64,000 nt of DNA from Frankia sp. RB7. GTDB taxonomy: Bacteria; Pseudomonadota; Alphaproteobacteria; Rhizobiales; Xanthobacteraceae. The DNA is taken from positions 62,001-126,000 of the forward strand of contig JAUEPE010000006.1 in the NCBI GenBank assembly GCA_030403585.1, read 5' to 3'. A program made the translations under genes and the position numbers. The notes under the pieces are model-generated. The model searched no databases. It was not told the DNA's origin and worked only from the letters and a program-made list of their open reading frames with translations. Position 1 is the first letter of the stretch. Each line of letters starts with the position of its first letter. Below are positions 17,811 to 26,341 of this stretch, one piece after another.

Positions 17811-17890
17811 CGTCATTGCGAGCGCAGCGAAGCAATCCAGGCTGCCTCCGCGGAAGGATTCTGGATTGCTTCGCTGCGCTCGCAATGACG
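17811..17890. repeat. Perfect 30-bp inverted repeat (GTCATTGCGAG family), copy 1
   Basis: Arms at 17811-17840 and 17861-17890 are exact 30-base complements around a 20-base loop, between the SDR and arr genes. A second member lies at 44870-44957. The family is dispersed in Bradyrhizobium and other alphaproteobacteria. The perfect match of the arms suggests recent origin or selection for the hairpin. Confidence 0.8.
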
Positions 17891-17934
17891 GAGTGCCTAT
17901 GCGACATCCTCGCCGCTGCTTCCAGGATCGTCTC

Positions 17935-18348
17935 ATGTCATCTGCTGCAACAACGTTCGCGCAATCGTTCTTCCACGGCACGCGCGCCGATCTGAAACCT
18001 GGCGATCTGATCGTCGTCGGCCATCGGTCCAACTTCACCGACGTCAAGCCGCTGTCCTGGGTCTATTTCGCGGCCACGCTGGATGCGGCGATCTGGGGCG
18101 CCGAGCTCGCCGCGGGCACCGCACCAGGGCGCATCTACGTCGTGGAGCCGACCGGACCGATCATGGACGATCCGAACGTGACGGATAAGAAGTTTCCCGG
18201 TAATCCGACGCTGTCCTATCGCTCCCGCGATCCGCTGCGGGTCATCGCCGAAGTGACGCAGTGGCAAGGCCACGCGCCCGAGCGGCTACAGCAGATGAGA
18301 GACAATGTCGCTCGCCTGAAGGCGGAGGGTGGCAACATCATCGATTAA
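17935..18348 (+). CDS. arr: Rifamycin ADP-ribosyltransferase Arr homologue
   Basis: 137 residues, the usual length for Arr. The landmarks are FFHGTRADLKPGDLI, ATLDAAIWGAELA, GRIYVVEPTGP, DPNVTDKKFPGNP and SYRSRDPLRV. H14, Y44 and D79 line up by spacing with His19, Tyr49 and Asp84 of the M. smegmatis enzyme, which modifies the C23 hydroxyl of rifampicin using NAD. Such homologues are common in soil bacteria, and the native role may differ from antibiotic resistance. The ATG at 17935 has AGGA upstream. A 14-bp hairpin follows the gene. Confidence 0.92.
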   Translation: MSSAATTFAQSFFHGTRADLKPGDLIVVGHRSNFTDVKPLSWVYFAATLDAAIWGAELAAGTAPGRIYVVEPTGPIMDDPNVTDKKFPGNPTLSYRSRDPLRVIAEVTQWQGHAPERLQQMRDNVARLKAEGGNIID

Positions 18349-18400
18349 GTCTGATCTCACTCCTCGCGGCCCGCGCATCGCGCCGCCACGCACCCGGGCT

Positions 18401-18435
18401 GGGCGCGCGCTCACGGGATATGTGAGCGCGCGCCC
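18401..18435. terminator. Strong hairpin between convergent arr and subtilase genes
   Basis: GGGCGCGCGCTCAC (18401-18414) and its complement (18422-18435) make a 14-bp GC stem with a 7-base loop. It lies between two convergent genes and is probably a two-way transcription end. There is no long T-run. Confidence 0.6.
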
Positions 18436-18517
18436 TGATTCGCCGTCGCAAGCTTTGGACTCGCCTTATCCGATCAGAGGGCGCGCCGTCTGCACGGCGA
18501 CCGATCGCCTCATGGCA

Positions 18518-20293
18518 TCACGACGTCTGCTTGATAAAGCCATACCGTGGGTCGAAGGCCGGCGCGATCGTCCCATAGGTCGCCTCGACCAGCTTCTTGG
18601 CTTCAGTGCAGTTCTTCCGCGTTGTCGAGTTGGCAAGTGACACAGTCGCGTCTGCGGCGGCACGGGGACTCGCGAAGCTCGTGCCGTCCCTCCCATTCAG
18701 ACTATTACTGAGATGAGCCATCATGGGGCTCTCAATGGAGGCACCCGAATTATACCGCGATGCGGGTCCACGTGAAGAATCACGCCACATCTGTTTGCTT
18801 ATTGGATCGAAAGCAGCGACCGACACGACCATCGGATCTGACGCGGGGACAGACACCGTCCCATCTGGGCCGCCCCGCGTGAAATATGATTTTCGTTCTT
18901 TGTCGCAGATAACGGTCCATGCATGAATTGCGACGTCGGACGACTTGGCGACAATATCGAACGATATCCGAAGCTCGGGCAGCGGAGCCTGTCCGGGAGG
19001 AACGGCCGGGCGAGTGACCGCGAAAGCAATGCAACTCATCGTTCCGTGCTGCTGCGATTGACACAGCGTGAGGAAAGTCGCCGAACGCCGCCGTCCGACG
19101 GCCGAGGCAACAAGCGTGGATCCTGCGGATCCCGATTTGATCGGGATGAAGGATTTTGCCATCCCACTGGCTTCGGTTGTCACATTGATTTCGATGTCCG
19201 CTGGACCGGCCGCGTCATCCCACCAGAACTCGACCAGGAGCTCCGTGCACTTTTCAGTGGCTATGAGACGCATATAGTCCACTTCGTCTCGTTTCAGTTC
19301 GAGACGGGCGGAGAGCGCTTGAAGACCTTCATTACCCGCTGCGGCGAAGGGGAAGCGCAGGTTCCGCTTGAAAACCGACCCCGAAATATAGGCCTCGAGC
19401 GGCGATTGTCCGTTATGCGGCCCGACATGAGTGCCGACCGACATGTTGACGACGGCTGGCATCTGCGTGCCGTCCGCAAGGGTGTCGCCATCGAGCAACA
19501 AATTGATCGCCTTGACTGCATCGAGCATCTCGGGCGCACAGTGCTGATCGAAGCAATCCTTCGCTAGCTGAACCGTATCCGGAGCGGGATTGTCGATCAG
19601 AGCCATACTCACGGTTGTCTGGGGCAGCATGTTCTTGCCGCCGTGAGTGGCGCTTAACCTGTCAAGCAGCACCTCGAGAACGTCCTCAGCATGCCCGGAG
19701 AGGTCAATGCCGGTGCCCGGCGGATAACTTACGTGACGGAGTTTCCCACCAAAGGTTCGAGGGACGGCGGTTGTACCCGCTGTCGGCGTTACTCCGAGAT
19801 CAACCAAGGCTGCACCGACCGAAGCGGCCCCCGGAGAAGGCGTTTGAGCGAGAAGATTGGTGATCGTTGCAGACGAACCTGCCGTGGTCGATGCGGCCCA
19901 GATCGGAGTTCCGAGATCGACGTATTCCTTGCCCGATGGATCTTCTCTGTTGGCCAAATAATACCTGATCAAATCATCCAGCGGTATCCTTCCCCACACA
20001 AAACCGCGGCCCTCGTCGATCGACAGCTCCCGTTTGGTCATGTCCTTGGGACGTCCCACCAGCTTGGAGTCGAGCCGTATGACGGCCGGCAGCATAGGCC
20101 ATTCACCTCTCCAACGAATGAGTGCGCGCTCGAGCTGCTCGGCCACATCAGCTGACGTTTCGATGGCCATTGTTTGTGGCGTCGTCCCCGACATTGGGAC
20201 GTCTTTGTCGTGGTCGTCTTCTCCCGGAGGGCCGATCCTGACGTCAGGCGGGAGGCTGTGGACCATCAGGGACAGCAGACTTGCACTGAACAT
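18518..20293 (-). CDS. Subtilisin-like (S8) serine protease, cytoplasmic type
   Basis: 591 residues. The S8 active site can be read in canonical order: D165 in ALVDLGV, H201 in SGHAEDV, oxyanion N321 in AAAGNEG and S539 in DGTSFASP. VVNMSVGTHV (about 281-290) is the usual strand before the Asn region. The protein begins with a 130-residue domain I do not recognise and has an insert (about 340-480) rich in beta-type sequence. No signal peptide or pro-domain is evident, so it is probably intracellular. The start has GGAGAAGG upstream. It lies 24 bases after the small gene at 20318-20896, so the two form an operon. Function unknown. Confidence 0.82.
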   Translation of the reverse strand: MFSASLLSLMVHSLPPDVRIGPPGEDDHDKDVPMSGTTPQTMAIETSADVAEQLERALIRWRGEWPMLPAVIRLDSKLVGRPKDMTKRELSIDEGRGFVWGRIPLDDLIRYYLANREDPSGKEYVDLGTPIWAASTTAGSSATITNLLAQTPSPGAASVGAALVDLGVTPTAGTTAVPRTFGGKLRHVSYPPGTGIDLSGHAEDVLEVLLDRLSATHGGKNMLPQTTVSMALIDNPAPDTVQLAKDCFDQHCAPEMLDAVKAINLLLDGDTLADGTQMPAVVNMSVGTHVGPHNGQSPLEAYISGSVFKRNLRFPFAAAGNEGLQALSARLELKRDEVDYMRLIATEKCTELLVEFWWDDAAGPADIEINVTTEASGMAKSFIPIKSGSAGSTLVASAVGRRRSATFLTLCQSQQHGTMSCIAFAVTRPAVPPGQAPLPELRISFDIVAKSSDVAIHAWTVICDKERKSYFTRGGPDGTVSVPASDPMVVSVAAFDPISKQMWRDSSRGPASRYNSGASIESPMMAHLSNSLNGRDGTSFASPRAAADATVSLANSTTRKNCTEAKKLVEATYGTIAPAFDPRYGFIKQTS

Positions 20294-20317
20294 GTTGCCT
20301 TCTCCAGCTTCCCGACA

Positions 20318-20896
20318 TCAAAAGCCGATCTTCCACTCCATATTCTTTGGTTTTGGGAATAGCTTTCCGTCCTCAATCTCGACGAAACCCTTGCGGTCGA
20401 GCTCGCGAACCACATGCGATATCCATCCTTCGTGGATGTCGCCGCCTGCGTCATCAATCCTTTCCTCAGTCATCCCGAGGTGCCAGGAAAATTTCCGAGT
20501 GTTTGGCTCCTTCACAAACTTCTCGACCTCGTCCGCCAGAACATCCTCGTCGACGCCCCCCTCATGCGTCGCCAATATGGCGACAGTGACGTATTCGAGG
20601 GGCTCCATCCTCTCGATGAGCGCCGAGAATACGGAACGAGCCGCGCAATAGGACTCCCAGACCACAAATGGAATGGTCGCGGGCCACGCAGCGGGGAACA
20701 CGATCGCGGCGAAAACGGAACCACCAGCCTTGACGGTGTCAACGGCCGCAGCGAACACTTCCGGAATCTTGACACAGACGTTGAACCCCAGGAATTGCCC
20801 TCTCGCGACGGTGTCTGCGCTCTCCTCGGTCCGCTCAAATGCGACCGCCCAGGCTTCAGCGAGCTTCTTGTCGACCACGGAGTTTATCTGAGCCAT
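20318..20896 (-). CDS. Uncharacterised protein paired with the subtilase
   Basis: 192 residues starting at an ATG with GAGGAG seven bases upstream. I do not recognise a family. A hydrophobic stretch at about 57-85 (VFAAIVFPAAWPATIPFVVW) could span or dip into the membrane. The C-terminal 90 residues (LEYVTVAILATHEGG, WISHVVRELDRKGFVEIED) look like a winged helix, with the end resembling a beta-wing. This suggests a sensor or regulator for the protease encoded next. Both genes are somewhat less GC-rich than their surroundings. Confidence 0.7.
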   Translation of the reverse strand: MAQINSVVDKKLAEAWAVAFERTEESADTVARGQFLGFNVCVKIPEVFAAAVDTVKAGGSVFAAIVFPAAWPATIPFVVWESYCAARSVFSALIERMEPLEYVTVAILATHEGGVDEDVLADEVEKFVKEPNTRKFSWHLGMTEERIDDAGGDIHEGWISHVVRELDRKGFVEIEDGKLFPKPKNMEWKIGF

Positions 20897-21189
20897 TTGT
20901 TTCTCCTCGCAATAACAAACTGGGGCCATGAACCTGAAGCAGGATCCGCTCCAAGTTGAACCAGACGACACAGCGCTTACGGCCTTGCCGAGGCGCTCCT
21001 GAAATGCCTTGGTCTTGAAATGCCTTGGTCTTGAAACGCCTCTTCGCAGCTCCGCAAATTGGAGAGCGGCAATCGCCTATCTTAGATTGCGTAATCTACA
21101 AATAGCAAGTTATTCGGCGCCTGCGGTTCGCAACATCGGGTCAAGCGTGCGCATTCATGAACGCACACCCTGATCGTATCCGCCATCGT
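20897..21189. other. Intergenic region upstream of the subtilase pair
   Basis: No convincing gene is present. It should hold the promoter of the minus-strand pair and contains the 16-base tandem repeat at 21000-21031. The stretch at 21060-21130 is AT-richer. A repeat element begins at 21190. Confidence 0.5.
21000..21031. repeat. Tandem repeat, 16-base unit, two copies plus a partial third
   Basis: TGAAATGCCTTGGTCT occurs twice head to tail (21000-21015, 21016-21031) and is followed by TGAAACGCCT, a degraded third copy. It lies about 100 bases upstream of the gene at 20896 and could affect its expression or simply be slippage. Confidence 0.7.
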
Positions 21190-21335
21190 CGCCATGATGG
21201 CATCGTGCCGGTGTTTTGCCCGACGTGTCAACTTCGCCAGAGCACCAGAGGTCGCAACGGAGCCCGCTGGAAAACCCCTTGTCCATCAAAGGACCTTCTA
21301 CTGTGCATGGGGTTGTTTTCGACTTCTGTTCTGGG
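21190..21335 (+). repeat. Dispersed repeat with conserved FCPTCQ...CMGLF reading frame, copy 1
   Basis: Blocks around 21190-21231 (containing TTTTGCCCGACGTGTCAA) and 21298-21321 (containing TGCATGGGGTTGTTTTCG) recur in inverted orientation at 62695-62830. The sequence between the blocks differs and is 66 versus 60 bases long, a difference that keeps the reading frame. In one frame both copies read FCPTCQ and then LLCMGLFS. No start codon with a ribosome site is obvious. Confidence 0.7.
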
Positions 21336-21354
21336 CCCAGCAGAAAAAAGCAAC

Positions 21355-22416
21355 TCACTCCGCCTGTAGGATCTCCGCGATCGCCGCGCCCGCCGCGATG
21401 GTGCCGAGCTTGCCGCCGACGTCGCGCGTCGCCCTGCCCTCGCGAAGCGCCTTCGCCACCGCCGCCTCGATCGCGCGCGCGGCCTCCTCGTAACGGACCG
21501 CGCCGCTTGTCTCGCCATGCCAGCCGAGCAGCAGCGCGGTCGAGAGGATCAGCGAGACCGGGTTGGCAACGTCCTGGCCTGCGATGTCGGGCGCCGAGCC
21601 GTGCGCGGCTTGCGCCATGGCATGGCGATCGCCGACATTGAGCGAGCCGCCGAGGCCGAGGCTGCCGGAGAGCTCCGCGGTGAGATCGGACAGGATGTCG
21701 CCGAACATGTTGGTGGCGACGATCACGTCGAAGCGATCGGGGTTGCGCACCACATGCGCCATCATGGCGTCGACGAGGATGTCGTCGACTGCGAGGCCCG
21801 GATAGCTCTTGGCCGCCTCGCGGCAGATGTCGAGAAACATGCCGTCGCCGATTTTCAGCACATTGGCCTTGTGCACGATGGTGAGATGTCTTCGCCGCTT
21901 CATCGCCAGACGGCAGGCGGCGTGCGCGATGCGCTCGCAGCACAGACGCGTGATCCGGCGCAGCGAGATCACGACGTCTGATGTGACCAGCAGCTCGCCA
22001 TTGCCCTGCTCCATGTTGCGGTCGGCGTAAAACCCTTCGGTGTTCTCGCGCACGACGACGAGGTCGAAATCGCCGAGCCGGCCGGGCCTGCCTGCATAAG
22101 TGCGGGCGGGCCTGATGTTGGCGTAGAGGTCGAGGTTCTTGCGGAAGTGGCGCGACGGATTGATCTCGCCATGCGCCTCGTCCTTGAAGTCGAAGGTCGC
22201 GGTCGGCCCCAGGATCAGGCCGTCGGCGGCGCGGACGGTGTCGAGCAGCTCGGGGCGCACCGTGGTGCCGAACTGCTTGAGGCTCGCGTGGCCGACCGCG
22301 TGCTGCTTCAGCCGCAGATCGAGCTGGAAGCGCTCGGACGCCGCGCGCAGCACGCCCGTTGTCGCGGCCGTGATCTCCGGTCCGATGCCGTCCCCCGGCA
22401 GAACGACGATTTGCAT
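21355..22416 (-). CDS. Isocitrate/isopropylmalate dehydrogenase family protein
   Basis: 353 residues of the beta-decarboxylating dehydrogenase family. Recognisable parts are VLPGDGIGPEI, the substrate-binding VVVRENTEGFYADR, KANVLKIGDGMF, VDAMMAHVVRNPDRFDVIVATNMFGDILSDL split across the metal site, and HGSAPDIAGQDVANP near the cofactor. The family includes isocitrate, isopropylmalate, homoisocitrate and tartrate dehydrogenases. Being isolated from leucine and lysine genes, this is more likely a peripheral enzyme of the tartrate type. The start ATG has GGGGGA upstream, and it is divergent from the DHA2 exporter. Confidence 0.85.
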   Translation of the reverse strand: MQIVVLPGDGIGPEITAATTGVLRAASERFQLDLRLKQHAVGHASLKQFGTTVRPELLDTVRAADGLILGPTATFDFKDEAHGEINPSRHFRKNLDLYANIRPARTYAGRPGRLGDFDLVVVRENTEGFYADRNMEQGNGELLVTSDVVISLRRITRLCCERIAHAACRLAMKRRRHLTIVHKANVLKIGDGMFLDICREAAKSYPGLAVDDILVDAMMAHVVRNPDRFDVIVATNMFGDILSDLTAELSGSLGLGGSLNVGDRHAMAQAAHGSAPDIAGQDVANPVSLILSTALLLGWHGETSGAVRYEEAARAIEAAVAKALREGRATRDVGGKLGTIAAGAAIAEILQAE

Positions 22417-22586
22417 GGTGATCCCCCGTGAGAGCGGCAGCTGGCGCGATCATACGCCCGTGTGCAGGTTCATCGCCTGACCTTCGCGCATACAATGCAT
22501 GCAAGCATAAGCCTGTGGAAGCAGCCCCGGGCGTAGTACATGCCGAAAGACCATTCGAGTCCCGCCGTCGGAGAACGCGCAAGGCA

Positions 22587-23975
22587 ATGACAATCACGTT
22601 ACCTGCCGCTGCGCGCGAGCCCGATCATCCCGTTGCCGATGGCCTGCCGGCCGAGCAGCGCCGCTGGGCGATTGCCGCGATCTTCACGGCGCTGGCGATG
22701 GCCTCGCTCGACACCGCGATCGCCAACATCGCGCTGCCCGCCATTGCCGCCGATCTGCATGTCAGCCCGGAGCAGTCGGTCTGGGTGGTCAACGTCTACC
22801 AGATCGCGCTGGTGGCGACGCTGCTGCCGCTCGGCGCGCTGGGCGAGATCGTCGGGCACCAGCGCATCTATCTCGGCGGCCTCGTGCTGTTCACCATCGC
22901 CTCGCTGTTCTGCGCGGTCGCCTGGTCGCTGGACAGTCTGCTGGTCGCACGCACCCTGCAAGGCCTGGGTGCCAGCGGCATCATGAGCGTCAACACCGCG
23001 CTGGTGCGCTTCGTCTATCCCGGCCGCATGCTGGGCCGCGCCTTCGGCCACAACGCGCTGGTGGTCGCCACCGCCTTCACCTTCGGTCCCTCGATCGCGT
23101 CCGCGATCCTCGCGGTCGGTCCGTGGCCGTGGCTGTTCGCCGTCAACATCCCGTTCGGCCTCGTCGCAATTGGCATCGGCTTTGCGATGCTGCCGAAGAC
23201 GCCGCGCGCCGATCACGGCTTTGATTTCCTCGGCGCGCTTCTCGCCGCGATCTGCCTCGGCCTGTTCATCACGGGCATCGGCAGCGCCGCGCATAATCTG
23301 TCGCCTGCTATCGTCGCCGTCGAGCTGGTCACGGCGCTCGCGCTCGGCTTCATCCTGACGCGCCGTCACGCCGACCATCCCGCGCCGATGCTACCGATCG
23401 ACCTGTTCAGCCGGCCGATGTTCGCGCTGTCGGCAGCGACCGCGGTCTGCTCCTTCGCGGTGCAGGGCCTCGCCTTCGTCTCGCTGCCGTTCTATTTCGA
23501 GGACGTGCTCGGCCGCTCGCAGGTCGAGACCGGTTTCTTCATGACGCCGTGGCCGCTGGTGGTCGGCATCATGGCGCCGATCGCCGGCCGCCTCTCCGAT
23601 CGCCATCCGGTCGGCCTGCTGGGCGGCATCGGCCTCATCCTGCTCGGCCTCGGCATGGCGCTGCTCGCGCTGCTTCCGGCGAGCCCGAGCATTCCCGACA
23701 TCGTCTGGCGGATCATGATCTGCGGCATGGGGTTCGGCTTCTTCCAGGCGCCGAACATGAAGGCGATCATGTCGAGCGCGCCGCCACACCGCGGCGGCAG
23801 CGCGAGCGGCATCGTCGCCACCGCGCGCCTGACGGGGCAGACGACGGGCGCGGCGCTGGCCGCGGCGTGCTTTGCGCTCGCCGGCCACAACGGCGCGACC
23901 GTCGCGCTGGCGTTAGGTGCAGGCTTTGCCGCGCTCGGCAGCGTGATGAGCTTTTTGCGGCTGGCGGTGAAGTAG
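22587..23975 (+). CDS. DHA2-family (EmrB/QacA-type) MFS exporter
   Basis: About 462 residues with 14 predicted helices. Helix 1 carries LDTAIANIALPAIAADL, and the loop after helix 2 GALGEIVGHQRIYLGG, both typical of drug:proton antiporters of the DHA2 group. Motif C-like glycines occur in helix 5. The substrate is unknown. ATG 22587 gives a normal N-terminus; the frame stays open upstream but without family character. The gene is convergent with the PLA2-like gene, with only nine bases between the stops. Confidence 0.86.
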   Translation: MTITLPAAAREPDHPVADGLPAEQRRWAIAAIFTALAMASLDTAIANIALPAIAADLHVSPEQSVWVVNVYQIALVATLLPLGALGEIVGHQRIYLGGLVLFTIASLFCAVAWSLDSLLVARTLQGLGASGIMSVNTALVRFVYPGRMLGRAFGHNALVVATAFTFGPSIASAILAVGPWPWLFAVNIPFGLVAIGIGFAMLPKTPRADHGFDFLGALLAAICLGLFITGIGSAAHNLSPAIVAVELVTALALGFILTRRHADHPAPMLPIDLFSRPMFALSAATAVCSFAVQGLAFVSLPFYFEDVLGRSQVETGFFMTPWPLVVGIMAPIAGRLSDRHPVGLLGGIGLILLGLGMALLALLPASPSIPDIVWRIMICGMGFGFFQAPNMKAIMSSAPPHRGGSASGIVATARLTGQTTGAALAAACFALAGHNGATVALALGAGFAALGSVMSFLRLAVK

Positions 23976-23984
23976 GCGCCGGCT

Positions 23985-26180
23985 CTATTGCGCCTTCTGC
24001 GCGATCGGTCGGCTTACGATGGCCGCCGCATCGAGCGGATCGCATTTGACCGTCCGTTGCAGCCTTTCTCCATCCGGCCAACCCGCGGGCTTGAGCGGGG
24101 GCGCAAACGCGTCGCCTTCCGGCTCCAGGATGAGCGGCTCCGACTTCAGGCAGAAATCGGGAAATGCGATAGCGTGTCTGCCGCTCGGCGAGAATCGTCC
24201 GACCAGCATCTGGGATGCCCGCATCCTGGCAGCCGGCGACGAGCGCATTGAGCGGGCGGGATCGAACGGACGATAGCACTCCCACTCCGTGCGGTTCGGT
24301 GCGAAGTCGTAGACAATCTCGCAGGTCGCTCCAGCCGATTTCACGAATGGCGCGTCCGGAGGCGCCGCGACATCGCGTTCGAAAACCAGCGCCTGCAACG
24401 TCAGCGCATCGGTCGTCGCGCTGGACGGCTCGCCCTTTTCGTTCGCCAGTTTCCCGCGCGAGAACACCAGCTTGGTCTTGGGTCGAGCATCCCTGGTTTC
24501 CAGCACCAGCATGGGCCTCTCGGCCCACGAGCGATCGAGGTCCACGTCAGCGCCGCCCATGGTCAGCCGCACAGTGCCGACGGCGGGATTGTCCCTGGCG
24601 AAGTCGATCATACGAAGGTGCATGCTCGACTGCGATGCCTCGAGGCTCAGGAAGCGAAGGTCGTCCACCTTGCGCGTGATCGGCATCATCGGATCGAAGC
24701 GATCGTCGATGTCAAAGCGAACGATCTTCTTGAGCTCGGCCCGGACCGCGTCTGTGGCGGCGAGCGGCGGCTTGACGTCGATCACGAGCAAGGCGCCGCG
24801 GGGCGAATAGGCGTCACCGAACACTCGTTGCCGGATCGACGTCAGCGCCGAGTCCGTGCGCTGCGCGACATCGCGTGCGAAAATGAGCTGCTGCCCGGGA
24901 CGAACCACCGCAAAATCCTGGAAGGCACCCAATGCCGCTCCCTTCTTGACGCGTTCGTCGGAGAATGTGGTGCACTTGGACTGATCGTCGGCCCTCTCCA
25001 GCCTGTCGACTTGCCTGGATGCAGAACGTGAACAGAAGCTGAGATCGTTATCGCGCGTCACTTGGGGGCTGATGGCCGTCGCGTAGATCGGATCCAAAGC
25101 TCCGGGGATCTCCATCGGAAGCGGAGAGGTCGCAAACATGTCGATCTCGACCATGGTCAGAGACGACTTCGCATCGACCGTCGAGCAGAGGTCCAGCTTC
25201 GGTAGGGTATTGGTGAGCAATCGCGCCGCGTCCGCCAGCACGATACAGGTTATGGTGTTCTGCGGATTGTTCCGGCTCATCCAGATCAGATGGTTCTTGC
25301 CTTGCGCATCGACGAGCAGGTGCGGTGCCGCGTGACGACGGCGCGGCGGGAGCCAGACGGGCGCCGTCTCCGACAGTTTCGGATCGCGCTCGAGCAGCAC
25401 CTCCGGTAGCCAGAGAACACCAAGCGAACGCAGTTCGGCGCTGACCTCACCTGGATTGCGGGTGAACCCGATCGCACCCTTGTCTGTGCATGTGATGCAC
25501 GTGACAGCGACGTTGGATCGGACGTTCTCGAACGTCAGAATGACTTGATCCGCCTCGCTGCCGTACTTGGCGGGGACAACCGTCTTGAACGGATGGTCCA
25601 CCACGCGGCTGACCAGAAATCCGTTCGAACGCGACGGGTCTGAATCGAACTCGAAATAACTCGACCGGCCCCAGTCACGAAAGGCGTTGTATCCTCCGAA
25701 ACTCACCCCCGCGAGGACCATCTTCGAGTCGGTCTGACAGCGATCGGCCCTGCTGCCCTTGTCGTCGTTCCGAATGTAGAGGCACAGTCGAAAGGCCGCG
25801 TTTTGCAGGATCCTATCACAATCATTCTGGTTGTAGCCGTATGTCGCGAGGCCATGGCGATAGCAGACATCGTGAAACACGCACGCCTGCCTGAAGCGTT
25901 GCAGAACGAGATGGCGCCTGCCTTTCGAATCGCTGCTGCCGTCGAACAGGATGTTGGCCCATGCCGGAAGGCTGCAGTTCAATCCCTCGCCGCTGCCGCC
26001 GAGGATGCTGACGACATCCGGTCCTGATTGAAAAGCGGTGACGGTGGCGGGCATTTCCCCATCGGTCAGATCGTCGACATTCTTGTAAACGGAGTCGGCG
26101 ACAAACGAAGGCAGGTACGTGATTATCAACGCCATCGCGGCAATCGCCGCAACAGACCAGCCGATCAGCTTCCTGGACAT
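23985..26180 (-). CDS. Large exported protein with a phospholipase A2-like motif
   Basis: 731 residues with an N-terminal signal or anchor (GWSVAAIAAMALIITYLPSF). Residues 100-107 read CVFHDVCY, matching the His-Asp core CxxHDxC of phospholipase A2 folds. It is followed by YGYNQNDCDRIL and several cysteines (121, 133), which suggests a disulfide-bonded module at about 60-175. The remaining 550 residues are not recognised; they include a CITC pair and beta-rich segments. If active it would cut phospholipid acyl chains outside the cytoplasm, but the calcium loop is not clear. GAGG lies six bases before the ATG. No partner gene is evident. Confidence 0.65.
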   Translation of the reverse strand: MSRKLIGWSVAAIAAMALIITYLPSFVADSVYKNVDDLTDGEMPATVTAFQSGPDVVSILGGSGEGLNCSLPAWANILFDGSSDSKGRRHLVLQRFRQACVFHDVCYRHGLATYGYNQNDCDRILQNAAFRLCLYIRNDDKGSRADRCQTDSKMVLAGVSFGGYNAFRDWGRSSYFEFDSDPSRSNGFLVSRVVDHPFKTVVPAKYGSEADQVILTFENVRSNVAVTCITCTDKGAIGFTRNPGEVSAELRSLGVLWLPEVLLERDPKLSETAPVWLPPRRRHAAPHLLVDAQGKNHLIWMSRNNPQNTITCIVLADAARLLTNTLPKLDLCSTVDAKSSLTMVEIDMFATSPLPMEIPGALDPIYATAISPQVTRDNDLSFCSRSASRQVDRLERADDQSKCTTFSDERVKKGAALGAFQDFAVVRPGQQLIFARDVAQRTDSALTSIRQRVFGDAYSPRGALLVIDVKPPLAATDAVRAELKKIVRFDIDDRFDPMMPITRKVDDLRFLSLEASQSSMHLRMIDFARDNPAVGTVRLTMGGADVDLDRSWAERPMLVLETRDARPKTKLVFSRGKLANEKGEPSSATTDALTLQALVFERDVAAPPDAPFVKSAGATCEIVYDFAPNRTEWECYRPFDPARSMRSSPAARMRASQMLVGRFSPSGRHAIAFPDFCLKSEPLILEPEGDAFAPPLKPAGWPDGERLQRTVKCDPLDAAAIVSRPIAQKAQ

Positions 26181-26341
26181 GCCGCACCTCGCCCGGTGTC
26201 ATCCGGATCACGATCAGCTCCAGGTTGTTTCGCTGTCAAGCGACGGGCTCACACTTGCCGCCCAAATTCAGCCGCCACGCCCGCGACCTATCAACTCAAC
26301 CCGATCCGCCTCCCGGCGAGGGGGCGTCTCTCTTTTCGATG

